Position numbers and translations under genes: made by a program | In this document: positions 16,441 through 24,708 of the stretch, piece by piece | How the letters are laid out: each line of letters begins with the position of its first letter | Numbering within the stretch: position 1 is the stretch's first letter | Notes under the pieces: model-generated | What the model saw: the letters and a program-made list of their open reading frames with translations, nothing else | Database searches by the model: none | Told to the model about the DNA's origin: nothing | Assembly: GCA_963813315.1 (NCBI GenBank) | Contig: CAWEYO010000006.1 | Location: 1 to 28,612 of the forward strand | Direction of reading: 5' to 3' | Source: CAWEYO01 sp963813315 | GTDB lineage: Bacteria; Pseudomonadota; Alphaproteobacteria; Rhizobiales; Rhizobiaceae | Length of the DNA stretch: 28,612 bases

Positions 16441-17331
16441 ATGGCGATCAGCGAACAACGAGTCCATGCGCTTCCCTGCTGGAGCGGCGGGGTAACCATC
16501 GAAGCCCTCAAGGGCGGCCTCAGCAACGAGAATTTTCTGGTCACCGACGCATGCGGCCAGCATGTCGTGCGATTTGGCAGGGACTACCCATTCCATCACG
16601 TCTTTCGCGAACGCGAGATCATGACGGCGCGGGCCGCGCATGCGGCGGGTTTTGCGCCGGCGGTGGAGTATGCGGAGCCCGGCGTCATGGTTACGGCCTA
16701 TCTCAACGCAAAGACGTTGCGGCCGCAGGATGTGTGCGCCAACGCAACACAAATCGCCAGGTTGATACAGCGGTTCCATGATGAAATGCCGCGTAATGTT
16801 TCCGGCGCGGGTTTCATGTTCTGGGTATTCCACGTCATCCGCGACTATGCGCGGACACTTGAATCCGGTAGCAGCCGCATGACAAGTGAGCTTCCCGGCT
16901 ATCTGGCACTGGCGGATGAACTGGAGCACGCGCAGACATCGCTGCCAATCATATTCGGACACAATGATCTTTTGCCGGCGAATTTTCTCGACGACGGCGA
17001 AAAACTTTGGCTGATCGATTTCGAATATGCCGGCTTCTCGACGGCAATGTTCGATCTCGCGGGAGCGGCGTCGAACGCGGGAATGAGCGATGCGCAGTCC
17101 GAAAGCCTGCTGACCGCCTATTTCGGCCGCGTGCCCGACCTGGCGATCCGGCGGGCTCATTCGGCGATGCAGTGCGCTTCGCTGCTGCGCGAGGCAATGT
17201 GGAGCATGGTGTCCGAACTCCATCTCGACGCACCCGGCGTCGACTATGCGGCCTACACCGCCGAGAACCTCTCGCGGCTTGACGCCACCCTCGAGACCTA
17301 CCGTGAGCGATTCGGAAAGACTTCATCATGA
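16441..17331 (+). CDS. Choline/ethanolamine kinase-like phosphotransferase
   Basis: Kinase-fold protein of 296 aa in the APH/choline kinase superfamily. The ATP-binding start GGLSNENFLVTD is at residues 25-36. The Brenner-type catalytic motif HNDLLPANF is at H174-D176-N181, and the metal-binding aspartate is in LIDFEYAGFSTAMFDLA (D193). The IDFEYAG...FDLA form is typical of LicA/choline-ethanolamine kinases rather than aminoglycoside kinases, so an amino alcohol is the likely substrate (inference). ATG 16441 matches the natural N-terminus, with GAGGAG about 13 nt upstream; the frame is open further upstream but reads as non-homologous. Its stop overlaps the next gene's start (ATGA), strong evidence of joint function with the flavoprotein. 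Confidence 0.85.
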   Translation: MAISEQRVHALPCWSGGVTIEALKGGLSNENFLVTDACGQHVVRFGRDYPFHHVFREREIMTARAAHAAGFAPAVEYAEPGVMVTAYLNAKTLRPQDVCANATQIARLIQRFHDEMPRNVSGAGFMFWVFHVIRDYARTLESGSSRMTSELPGYLALADELEHAQTSLPIIFGHNDLLPANFLDDGEKLWLIDFEYAGFSTAMFDLAGAASNAGMSDAQSESLLTAYFGRVPDLAIRRAHSAMQCASLLREAMWSMVSELHLDAPGVDYAAYTAENLSRLDATLETYRERFGKTSS

Positions 17332-19767
17332 CTTTGCCATCCCATGCGCAGATCGTCGTCATCGGCGGCGGTATCATCGGCTGTTCCACCGCCTATCACC
17401 TGGCGCGCGACCACAAGGCCGATGTGGTGCTCCTGGAACAGGGCAAGCTGACATCCGGATCGACCTGGCATGCGGCGGGACTTGTCGGCCAGTTGCGATC
17501 CTCGGCGTCCATCACACGCGTGCTCAAATATTCCGTCGATCTCTACAAGGGGCTGGAGCAGGAAACCGGGCTTGCCACCGGCTGGAAGATGACCGGCTGC
17601 CTGAGGCTTGCAACCAGCCAGGACCGCTGGACCGAATTTTGCCGTTTGGCGACGACAGCGAAGAGCTTCGGCATGGAGATGCCCCTCATTTCGCCGGCGG
17701 AAGTGAAGGCCATGTGGCCGCTGATGAATGTCGAGGATCTGGTCGGCGCGAGCTGGTTGCCCACCGACGGCCAGGCGAGCCCATCCGACATCACGCAGTC
17801 GCTTGCCAAGGGCGCGCGTATGCACGGCGCGAAGCTGCACGAGAATGTCCGCGTCACCGGCTTCGACATGAAAGAGGGGCGCATCGCCGCGGTGAAGACG
17901 GACAATGGCGACATCGCCTGTGAGAAAGTAGTCAACTGTGCCGGGCAATGGGCACGGCAAGTAGGCAGTATGGCCAGCATCAACGTGCCGCTGCAGCCGG
18001 TGAAGCACCAATACATCATCACTGAAAAGATCGACGGCCTCGCGACCGACGCGCCGACCATCCGCGATCCCGACCGGCGGACCTATTTCAAGGAAGAGGT
18101 CGGCGGGCTGGTGATGGGCGGCTATGAACCCAACCCGCAGGCATGGACGACCGGCGACGTGCCGGACGATTGGGAGTTCCGGCTGTTCGACGACGATTTC
18201 GATCATTTCGAGCAGCACATGAGCCAGGCAATCGCGCGTATCCCTGCGCTTGAGACGGCCGGCGTCAAGCAGATGATCAACGGACCCGAGAGCTTTACGC
18301 CGGACGGCAATTTCATCCTCGGCGCGGCGCCTGAGTGCCCGAACCTGTTCGTCGGCGCTGGCTTCAACGCGTTCGGCATCGCCTCGGGCGGCGGCGCCGG
18401 CTGGGTGCTTGCGCAATGGGTGATCGACGGCGAGGCGCCGCTGGATCTTTGGGTCGTGGACATCCGCCGGTTTTCCGGCCTGCACCGCGACCGCCAATGG
18501 GTGTGCGACCGCACGCTGGAAGCCTACGGAAAGCACTACACGGTTCAATTCCCGCACGAGGAGTATGAGAGCGGGCGCCCGCGCATTGTTTCTCCGCTGT
18601 ACGAGCGCCTGAAAGTGCACGGCGCGGTGTTCGGCTCCAAACTTGGCTGGGAGCGTCCCAACTGGTTCGCGACGCAAGGCAACGTTGCGCAGGACGTCTA
18701 CTCCATGGGCAGACAGAACTGGTTCCACGCCGTCGGCGAGGAGCACCGCCATGTGCGCGAGGCGGTCGGGATTTTCGACCAGTCATCCTTCGCCAAATAC
18801 GAGGTGACTGGAAAGGACGCATTGAATGCGCTTGACCGGATTTGCGCCAACGATGTCCGCAAGCCCGCGGGACGGCTGACCTACACGCAGCTTCTCAATT
18901 CGCGCGGGGGCATCGAGGCCGACCTTACCGTGGCGCGCCTCGCAGACGACAAACTCTACATCGTCACCGGCACCGGTTTCCGTACACACGATCTGGCCTG
19001 GATCACCGAGCACATTCAGGGAGATGAGGTGACACTAACCGACGTGACCGAGGATTTCGGTACGCTTTCGCTGATGGGGCCGCGTGCGCGGGACGTGCTC
19101 GCCACCGTCACCACGGCTGACGTTTCAAATGCCGCTTTCCCGTTCGGGCATGTGCGAGAAATTCCGATCGCCGGCAATACCGTGCGCGCGCTGCGCATCA
19201 CTTATGTCGGCGAGCTCGGCTGGGAGCTGCACGTGCCTATTGCGGCCACCGGCGAGGTGTTCGACGCGCTGATGGCGGCTGGCAAGGCTCACCGCATCCG
19301 CCCGGTCGGCTACCGGGCGCTGGAATCACTGCGCCTCGAAAAGTTCTATCGTGCGTGGGGCTCGGACATTACGCCTAACGATACGCCGTTCGAGGCCGGG
19401 CTCGGCTGGGCGGTCAAGCTCGGGAGAAGCACCGATTTCATTGGAAAGCGTGTGCTCGGAACCCTTGAGGGATAAGCCGCTCGGCAAGCGTCTTGCCTGC
19501 TTTACCGTGGACGACGCGGAAGTCGTGCTGGTCGGCCGCGAAACCATTCTGAGAAACGGCGAGCCGGTGGGATATCTGACGAGCGGCGGCTATGGCTACA
19601 CGGTGGGCAAGCCGATCGGCTATGGCTATGTCCGCAACGCGGGGGGCGTCAGCGACGAATACCTCGCTTCAGGTCGCTATGAACTGGTGGTGGCGATGGA
19701 GCGGACGCCGGCGAAAATCCATCTCGGCCCGCTGTATGATCCTGCAAACGTCAAGGTGAAAAGCTGA
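17328..19767 (+). pseudogene. Dimethylglycine/sarcosine dehydrogenase-like flavoprotein, frameshifted near the 3' end
   Basis: Two-domain FAD enzyme that oxidatively N-demethylates small methylamines, the C1 unit going to tetrahydrofolate. The DAO-type domain starts with AQIVVIGGGIIGCSTAYHLA and has the putative covalent-FAD histidine H48 (GSTWHAAGL). A GcvT-like aminomethyltransferase domain follows from about residue 430. The first frame ends with TAA at 19473-19475 after 715 codons. The expected C-terminal GcvT barrel (DKPLGKRLACFTVDD...GGYGYTVGKPIGYGYV) continues one base out of frame to the TGA at 19765-19767. One extra G in GGG (19469-19471) explains it; without it the protein would be about 812 aa, normal for the family. 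It may be a true recent mutation or a sequencing error. Translation is coupled to the kinase by a 4-bp overlap. Confidence 0.88.
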
Positions 19768-19807
19768 TCGGCTGACGATGTCGCGTTGAACTGTTCGCGC
19801 ATTGAGC

Positions 19808-19825
19808 CTACAGTGGTTCTTGTAG
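19808..19825. promoter_or_regulatory. Possible operator upstream of the Phd-like antitoxin
   Basis: Short dyad CTACA-gtggttct-TGTAG, 20 bp before the antitoxin ATG. A -35-like TTGAAC lies upstream at about 19786. Weak, position-based call. Confidence 0.35.
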
Positions 19826-19844
19826 TCATATTGCGGAGTCAGTG

Positions 19845-20099
19845 ATGAAGGAATTGCAGCTGCGGGACGCGAAAACGACGTTGTCGGCGGTGGTCGATGC
19901 AGCCGAGCATGGCGAGCCGACGACGATTACCAAGCACGGGCGTCCCGCCGCCGTTGTGATTTCCTATGAGGAATGGACCAAGCTGAAGAGCAAGGTGCCG
20001 AGCTTTGCCGATCTCCTGTTGGCCGTTCCTGCGCTTGATCCAGACGACATTCCCAAAAGGCGGCCCGCCAGGATCATCCGGGAAGGCAACTTTGACTGA
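19845..20099 (+). CDS. Phd/YefM-family antitoxin
   Basis: Antitoxin of 84 aa. The N-terminal DNA-binding and dimerisation half reads LQLRDAKTTLSAVVDAAEHG, then EPTTITKHGRPAAVVISYEEW, the classic Phd/YefM pattern. The C-terminal part (FADLLLAVPALDPDDIPKR) would bind the toxin. I start at ATG 19845 rather than the adjacent GTG (19842) because GGAG sits 6 nt before it. The stop overlaps the PIN-toxin ATG by 1 bp (TGATG), a typical antitoxin-toxin junction. It probably represses its own operon. Confidence 0.9.
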   Translation: MKELQLRDAKTTLSAVVDAAEHGEPTTITKHGRPAAVVISYEEWTKLKSKVPSFADLLLAVPALDPDDIPKRRPARIIREGNFD

Positions 20100-20548
20100 T
20101 GTCGGGATACCTTCTCGACACCAACGCAATATCCATGCTTGCACCTCGGCCCGGAAACGAGAAAACATCTCCAGCGCAAGTGGCCCCATTCCGAGCCTGG
20201 GTACGCGAGCACGACGAGGAACTGTTCCTCTCTTCAGTGACGATCGCCGAGATTCAGGCGGGTATTTCTCAGCTTGAACGAAGAGGCGCTTCGCGACGAG
20301 CAGCCGATCTATCCCGTTGGCTCAGTGCGATCCTGGATTTGTACGACTCCAGAACACTTCCGCTCACGTCGCCCGTCGCACTTGAGGCGGGCCGGTTGCT
20401 CGATCGCGCAATAGGGGCCGGCGCCGACCCCGGCTTTGAAGACGCCGCGATAGCGGCAACCGGGGCCGTTCATGGCCTCACGATTGTCACGGCCAATACC
20501 CGCCACTTTGCGCAATTCGGCGTGCCGTTCATCCCACCGCAAACATAG
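20099..20548 (+). CDS. vapC: PIN-domain toxin (VapC-type ribonuclease)
   Basis: PIN-domain ribonuclease of 149 aa. Metal-binding acidic residues are visible as LLDTNAIS (D7), VTIAEIQAG (Glu) and FEDAAIAATG (Asp), with a late TANTRHF motif typical of FitB/VapC toxins. Such toxins cleave tRNA or rRNA when not bound by antitoxin. It is paired with a Phd/YefM-type antitoxin, a common combination for this PIN subfamily. All catalytic positions appear intact. The pair lies between the flavoprotein and a second toxin-antitoxin operon. Confidence 0.9.
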   Translation: MSGYLLDTNAISMLAPRPGNEKTSPAQVAPFRAWVREHDEELFLSSVTIAEIQAGISQLERRGASRRAADLSRWLSAILDLYDSRTLPLTSPVALEAGRLLDRAIGAGADPGFEDAAIAATGAVHGLTIVTANTRHFAQFGVPFIPPQT

Positions 20549-20595
20549 TATCGCACCGCCTTGCCAGCCAACATCCGGATATCTACGAGGCATAC

Positions 20596-20838
20596 ATGGA
20601 CAGACGTGTGACAAGTGCACAGATGAGAGCCGCCAGAGGATTGCTGAATTGGAGCGTCCGCGAACTTTCCGATCGCTCCGGCGTCCATCGAAACACGATA
20701 ACAAACTTTGAAACCGGCAGGTCAGGCGGCGATCCCGAGACGATGCACAAGCTGCGTCACGCCATGGAGGTCGCCGGCGTGATTTTCGTCGATGAGAACG
20801 GAGAGGGACCTGGCGTCAGGATGAGAAAACAAGGCTAA
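20596..20838 (+). CDS. Small XRE-family helix-turn-helix regulator
   Basis: Protein of 80 aa that is essentially one Cro/CI helix-turn-helix. Residues about 6-60 (TSAQMRAARGLLNWSVRELSDRSGVHRNTITNFETGR) are followed by the PETMHKLRHAMEVAGVIFVDENGEGPGVRMR ending, which recurs in many short rhizobial regulators. It lies 47 bp after the PIN toxin on the same strand. Its targets are unknown; it could regulate the adjacent toxin-antitoxin loci or be an independent orphan. Confidence 0.85.
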   Translation: MDRRVTSAQMRAARGLLNWSVRELSDRSGVHRNTITNFETGRSGGDPETMHKLRHAMEVAGVIFVDENGEGPGVRMRKQG

Positions 20839-20848
20839 CTGGGCTCAG

Positions 20849-20868
20849 TCCTGCCGTGCTCGGCAGGA
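20849..20868. other. Hairpin after the XRE gene
   Basis: Perfect 8-bp inverted repeat TCCTGCCG-tgct-CGGCAGGA, 10 bp after the XRE stop codon. No T-run follows; possibly a weak terminator or mRNA end hairpin. Confidence 0.4.
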
Positions 20869-20938
20869 AAGAGGGTACATGAATCCGCAAGTTCATTCGT
20901 TGACATCCCCGGGATGCAGGGATTTCACCAACTTTTTG

Positions 20939-20972
20939 TTGTAAATGTAGATAATTTCATCTACATTTACAA
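20939..20972. promoter_or_regulatory. VapBC operator/promoter palindrome
   Basis: Perfect 14-bp inverted repeat TTGTAAATGTAGAT-aatttc-ATCTACATTTACAA in front of vapB, with an extra direct half-site ATCTACAT at 20982-20989. TAGATAAT inside it resembles a -10 box, with TTCACC 18 bp upstream as a poor -35. This is the layout expected for autoregulation by a VapB dimer of dimers. It is strikingly AT-rich against the GC-rich background. Confidence 0.75.
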
Positions 20973-21002
20973 GAGAGCGAAATCTACATCATCGAGCGTC
21001 AG

Positions 21003-21245
21003 ATGCCAATAAATGTCACCAATGAAACGGCGGACGAACTAACCCGGAAATTTGCCCGGCTGGCGAACGTCAGCCTTACCGACGCCATCGTCATCGCCAT
21101 GCGCGAAGCTATCGAACGACGGCAGAATGCCGAAACGCCGATTGAAACCGCAGCGAGACTGCGCGCCAAGCATAACATCAACATAACCAACGAAACGCGC
21201 AAGCCTCTGCCGAAGGCTGTATTCGATGAAATGTGGGAAAACTGA
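21003..21245 (+). CDS. vapB: VapB-type antitoxin
   Basis: Antitoxin of 80 aa resembling the Rv0623/PSK family. The N-terminal ribbon-helix-helix-like segment reads MPINVTNETADELTRKFARL, then ANVSLTDAIVIAMREAIERR. The rest (about 45-80) is a charged, probably flexible toxin-binding tail. ATG 21003 follows the strong palindrome by 30 bp. The stop codon (TGA, 21243-21245) lies just before the VapC ATG (21248), so the two form an operon. AT content is higher than in the metabolic genes, in line with horizontal acquisition. Confidence 0.88.
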   Translation: MPINVTNETADELTRKFARLANVSLTDAIVIAMREAIERRQNAETPIETAARLRAKHNINITNETRKPLPKAVFDEMWEN

Positions 21246-21247
21246 GA

Positions 21248-21652
21248 ATGTTCATCGATGCATGCGCTCTCATTGCAGTTCTTTCAGATGAAAAGGAAGC
21301 CAAGCGTGCGTCGGATGCTATTGCGAGAGCTAAGACACGGTTTACCTCACCTGTCGCCATACTAGAAACGGCGCTGGGACTAGCAAGATCGGACAAGTTC
21401 AACATAAGCGTCGAGGCGGTCGAGCCGATCGTCATGGAGTTTCTTGAAGCCAGAGGCATTGAAATCCGTGACTTGCCGCCCGCGAAGCAAGCGACCAGCA
21501 TCGCACTGTCGGCGGCGCATCGATACCGGCAGGGACGGCACGGATTGAACCTCGGAGATTGCCTTCACTACGCCTGCGCCAAATACTACCGCGTTCCCAT
21601 TCTTGCGACTGACGACGAATTTCGCGAGACTGACGTCGAAACGGTTCCGTGA
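21248..21652 (+). CDS. vapC: PIN-domain toxin VapC
   Basis: PIN-domain ribonuclease of 134 aa. Expected acidic residues are D4 (MFIDACALI), the Glu in ILETALGLA, the Asp in LNLGDCLHYACA and TDDEF near the C-terminus. It belongs to the Rv0624-like VapC group, which pairs with the upstream VapB type. I prefer ATG 21248, 2 bp after the vapB stop codon, over an in-frame GTG at 21233 that lies inside vapB. A strong terminator follows 14 bp after the stop. Confidence 0.9.
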   Translation: MFIDACALIAVLSDEKEAKRASDAIARAKTRFTSPVAILETALGLARSDKFNISVEAVEPIVMEFLEARGIEIRDLPPAKQATSIALSAAHRYRQGRHGLNLGDCLHYACAKYYRVPILATDDEFRETDVETVP

Positions 21653-21665
21653 GAGAGACGACTAA

Positions 21666-21722
21666 TAGAGCGCGGTGATTTCAACTGGAATCACTGGAAT
21701 CGTCGCCGCGCTCTAATTTTTT
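21666..21722 (+). terminator. Rho-independent terminator of vapBC within an intergenic repeat
   Basis: Perfect 10-bp stem TAGAGCGCGG / CCGCGCTCTA (21666-21675 and 21706-21715), with a 30-nt loop containing a weaker inner hairpin (GGAATC copies), followed by ATTTTTT. It is oriented to terminate the vapBC transcript. Confidence 0.75.
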
Positions 21723-21775
21723 GATTTCGCATGATCTTTTTCCGACCGCTACACACTTTTCGGGATCATGCTCTA
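21716..21775. repeat. Rhizobial-type palindromic intergenic repeat
   Basis: AATTTTTTGATTTCGCATGATC, a 27-bp middle, then CGG and GATCATGCTCTAG. The outer dyad is GCATGATC (21729-21736) with GATCATGC (21764-21771). From memory, this arrangement recurs between genes in Mesorhizobium and relatives. It joins directly to the terminator and provides the stop codon of the deaminase on the minus strand. Confidence 0.7.
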
Positions 21776-23070
21776 GAAGTGGAGTCACGCCGCGGAATTT
21801 CATGTCGCCGGTTGACGGTCTTCGGCCGTCCCTCGATCGAGAGCTTTGTTTCCCGCCTTTCACGCTCCGCGACCACCTTGCCCTTCGCGATCACGCAGAG
21901 GCGTTCGGCGCGCAGCCGGATAGCCTCGACCGGGTTGCCGGCATCGAGCACGACGAGGCTCGCCGACTTGCCGATTTCCAGCCCGAGATGGTCGAGACCC
22001 ATGATTTCGGCGTTGGTCTTCGTCACCATGTCGAAGCATATGCGCATGTCGGCGGGGCTCGACATCTGCGCAACGTGCAGTCCCATGAAAGCGACATCCA
22101 GCATGTCGGCCGTACCCAGCGAGTACCACGGATCGAGCACACAATCCTGACCCCAGCCGACACGGATTCCGTAGCGCAGCATTTCGGGGACGCGGGTGAG
22201 CCCGCGGCGCTTCGGATAGGTGTCGTGGCGGCCCTGCAGCATGATATTGATCAGCGGGTTGGGGATGGCGGAAACCTCTGCCTCGGCGATCAGCGGCAGC
22301 AGTTTCGAAACGTAATAGTTGTCCATCGAATGCATCGAGGTGAGGTGCGAGCCAGCTACCCTGCCTTGCAGCCCTAGCCGCTGCGTCTCACAGGCAAGCT
22401 GCTCGATATGGCGCGAGAGCGGATCGTCGGTCTCGTCGCAATGCATGTCGACCATCAGGCCGCGCTCGGCGGCGATCTCGCAGAGTTCCGTCACCGAGCG
22501 CGTGCCATCCTCCATGGTCCGCTCGAAATGCGGAATGCCGCCGACGACTTCGACGCCTTTGTCGAGCGCGCGGATGGTGTTTTCCCGCGCCGCGGCACTC
22601 CGGTAAAAGCCATCCTGCGGGAAGGCAACCAGTTGCAGGTCGATATAGGGTGCGACCGTTCTCTTCACATCGAGAAGCGCCTCGACCGCCAGAAGCCGGT
22701 CGTCGCAGGTATCGACATGCGTGCGAATGGCGAGCAGGCCCATCGAGACCGCCCAGTCGCAATAGGCAAGTGCGCGATCCTTGACCGCCTCGTAAGTAAG
22801 CATCGGCTTCAGTTCACCCCAGAGCGCGATCCCTTCGAGCAGAGTGCCCGAGGCGTTGATGCGCGGGATGCCGTAGGAAAGTGTCGCGTCCATATGGAAA
22901 TGCGGATCGACAAAGGGCGGCGCGACGAGATTGCCGGTCGCGTCGACCATGGTAGAAGCCTCCGCATCGAGCTTCGGCTCTATTGCCGCGATCGTCCCGC
23001 CGCTGATGCCGATGTCGGCGACATTGCCATCCGGAAGCGTGCCGCCCTTCACGATGACATCGAAGCTCAT
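21766..23070 (-). CDS. CodA-like cytosine deaminase / amidohydrolase
   Basis: Metal-dependent amidohydrolase (434 aa), strongly CodA-like: H57 and H59 (DPHFHMD), H210 with E213 (MHCDETDD), H242 (AGSHLTS) and D309 (GQDCVLDPW) occur at a constant offset of 4 from E. coli CodA H61/H63/H214/E217/H246/D313. Iron or zinc hydrolytic deamination, cytosine to uracil, is therefore the leading guess. The family also includes deaminases of isocytosine, creatinine-like rings and other azaheterocycles, so the substrate is open. AGGTGA precedes the ATG by a few nt. The C-terminus reads through into a repeat element, whose GATCATGC arm supplies the TGA stop, so the last residues (STSRA) are repeat-derived. 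It has no partner genes here. Confidence 0.88.
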   Translation of the reverse strand: MSFDVIVKGGTLPDGNVADIGISGGTIAAIEPKLDAEASTMVDATGNLVAPPFVDPHFHMDATLSYGIPRINASGTLLEGIALWGELKPMLTYEAVKDRALAYCDWAVSMGLLAIRTHVDTCDDRLLAVEALLDVKRTVAPYIDLQLVAFPQDGFYRSAAARENTIRALDKGVEVVGGIPHFERTMEDGTRSVTELCEIAAERGLMVDMHCDETDDPLSRHIEQLACETQRLGLQGRVAGSHLTSMHSMDNYYVSKLLPLIAEAEVSAIPNPLINIMLQGRHDTYPKRRGLTRVPEMLRYGIRVGWGQDCVLDPWYSLGTADMLDVAFMGLHVAQMSSPADMRICFDMVTKTNAEIMGLDHLGLEIGKSASLVVLDAGNPVEAIRLRAERLCVIAKGKVVAERERRETKLSIEGRPKTVNRRHEIPRRDSTSRA

Positions 23071-23227
23071 CTTTCACCTTTCTGGTAGGGGATCAGAAGC
23101 GCGTATCTTACAGTAAACTGTTGAACTCTAACAATATTCATATTGATCTCAATCCCTTGCATGGCACTTGGACAGGGTCTAAATTGCCCAAAGTCCCGCC
23201 TGTTCCCGCATTTCCCCGCCATTCTGT

Positions 23228-23258
23228 CTGAGCAGATGGCTGAGCAGAACAGGCAGAA
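23228..23258. repeat. Short direct repeats upstream of the integrase
   Basis: CTGAGCAGA occurs at 23228-23236 and 23240-23248, and a partial GGCAGAAC follows, ending about 25 bp before the recombinase ATG. Spacing of 12 bp and position suit integrase arm-type sites, but this is weak. No att core or tRNA was found in 23071-23281. Confidence 0.35.
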
Positions 23259-23281
23259 CAAACGATCCTTGGGAGATAACC

Positions 23282-24708
23282 ATGAAAGCTGTGTTCCCCG
23301 AAAGTACAGGCAAGACTTTGCGCTTCGGTCTGACACCGTCGCGCATTGAGCGCCTCATTGCGGAGTTCCGCAACAAGCGCAGGGAAGTACGAAAAGTTGT
23401 GGCCGACGAGCGCTGCCCTGGCCTGCGCCTCGTCATCGGCGCGCGAACAGCGACCTGGACTTACAGCTATCGACCTCGCGGTACGGATCATATCTCTGGA
23501 AAGCGTCATAAGCAGAAAGTGATCACGATCGGCGACGCGGCGAATGTGTCTCTTGACGACGCCAGAACCTTCACGGCCAAGCTGCGGGCTTCTGTCTCCG
23601 CAGGACACGACCCAGCAGCCGAACGGGCCTCTACCCAGGAGATGGAAATCAACCAGCTGAGGGCTGCCGAGAAGGAGAAGAGCAACCGGCTTTCCATGAT
23701 CACCAAGATCGTTTCGGACAAAGCTCCCGCGGGAACACTCGACTTTTCTGCGCTGCGCAACGCTTCCTTAGCTGACTGCGTCCGTGCCTTCGTTCTGCAT
23801 GGGGCTCGCGGCAAGGCCAAATCCGTGGCTGAAGTCGAAATGCATCTTCGCCTCGGAATTCGCGGAAATGGATGCCGCCGGTCTGCTGCCGTCCGAGCTT
23901 CCGAGGTCCAGAGTGTCTGCCATGAAGGCAGAACAGCGAGCGCAGGGCGACGGCCCGCCACCGCCTGAGCGCTCTCGGAAGACTTTACAAGTGGCTCCAG
24001 TGTGTGGATGCCGCCGACAGCTCGCCTGCCAGCAACCAAGATGCCCCACCTCCACCAGCGCCCAGAACCAGAGTGTTCACGGCCTTGGAAGTGCAGGCAC
24101 TATGGACCGCCGCCGATCATCTGCGCCAAGGGCGCGGAGACCTGTTGCGCTTGATGCTTTTGCTCCCTTTGCGCCGTGACGAGATCGCTTCCTCGCATGT
24201 CGGCGATGTACGGCAGAGCGGCGATCGCCTCGAACTGGTCATTAGGGCTGAGCGATCGAAGAACCGCCGCGAGCACATCGTTCCGCTGGTCGGAGTCGCT
24301 CGGGCAATCGTGGAGAGCAACATCGATGGCAGGCCCAAGAACGCATTCCTGCTGCCGTTGACCCAGACCGGCAAGCCGTTTTTGGCATGGACGAACTTCA
24401 CCGGCGACGTGGCCAATCAGACTGGATTTGCTTTCCGCCCGCATGACTGCCGTCGCCTTTTTGCGAGCGAGGCTGGTGAGCATGAATTGGGAGATTTCGG
24501 CGCCATCGACGGAGCGTTGAACCACGCCCAATCCGCCACGATCAGCGGTGCGGCGCGCCATTATCACCATGGCAGGGCGATCGCGGCCCGTCAACGGGTT
24601 CTCGACGACTGGGGGAGACTTGTCTTCCGTGCCGTCGCGACCGGCAGATGGCCGAGGGAGGACCCCGACACCGAGGAGAGGATCATTCGATTTGGAGTCG
24701 CGAAATGA
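23282..24708 (+). pseudogene. Tyrosine recombinase (integrase) pseudogene
   Basis: Integrase of an integrative element, broken by at least two frameshifts. Frame one (from 23282) carries an N-terminal arm-binding-like domain (LTPSRIERLIAEFRNKRREV..., VITIGDAANVSLDDARTF) up to about SVAEVEMHLRL near 23850. Sense then continues in a second frame (FAEMDAAGLLPSELPRSRVS, to about 23945) and a third (ALGRLYKWLQCVDAAD... to the TGA at 24706-24708). The catalytic domain retains the family residues: Arg in LPLRRDEI, H-x-x-R in FRPHDCRR, LNHAQ and the nucleophile tyrosine in ARHYHHG. As it stands no full-length product is possible. A Shine-Dalgarno-like TGGGAGAT precedes the ATG. It marks the left end of a mobile element. 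Confidence 0.85.
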
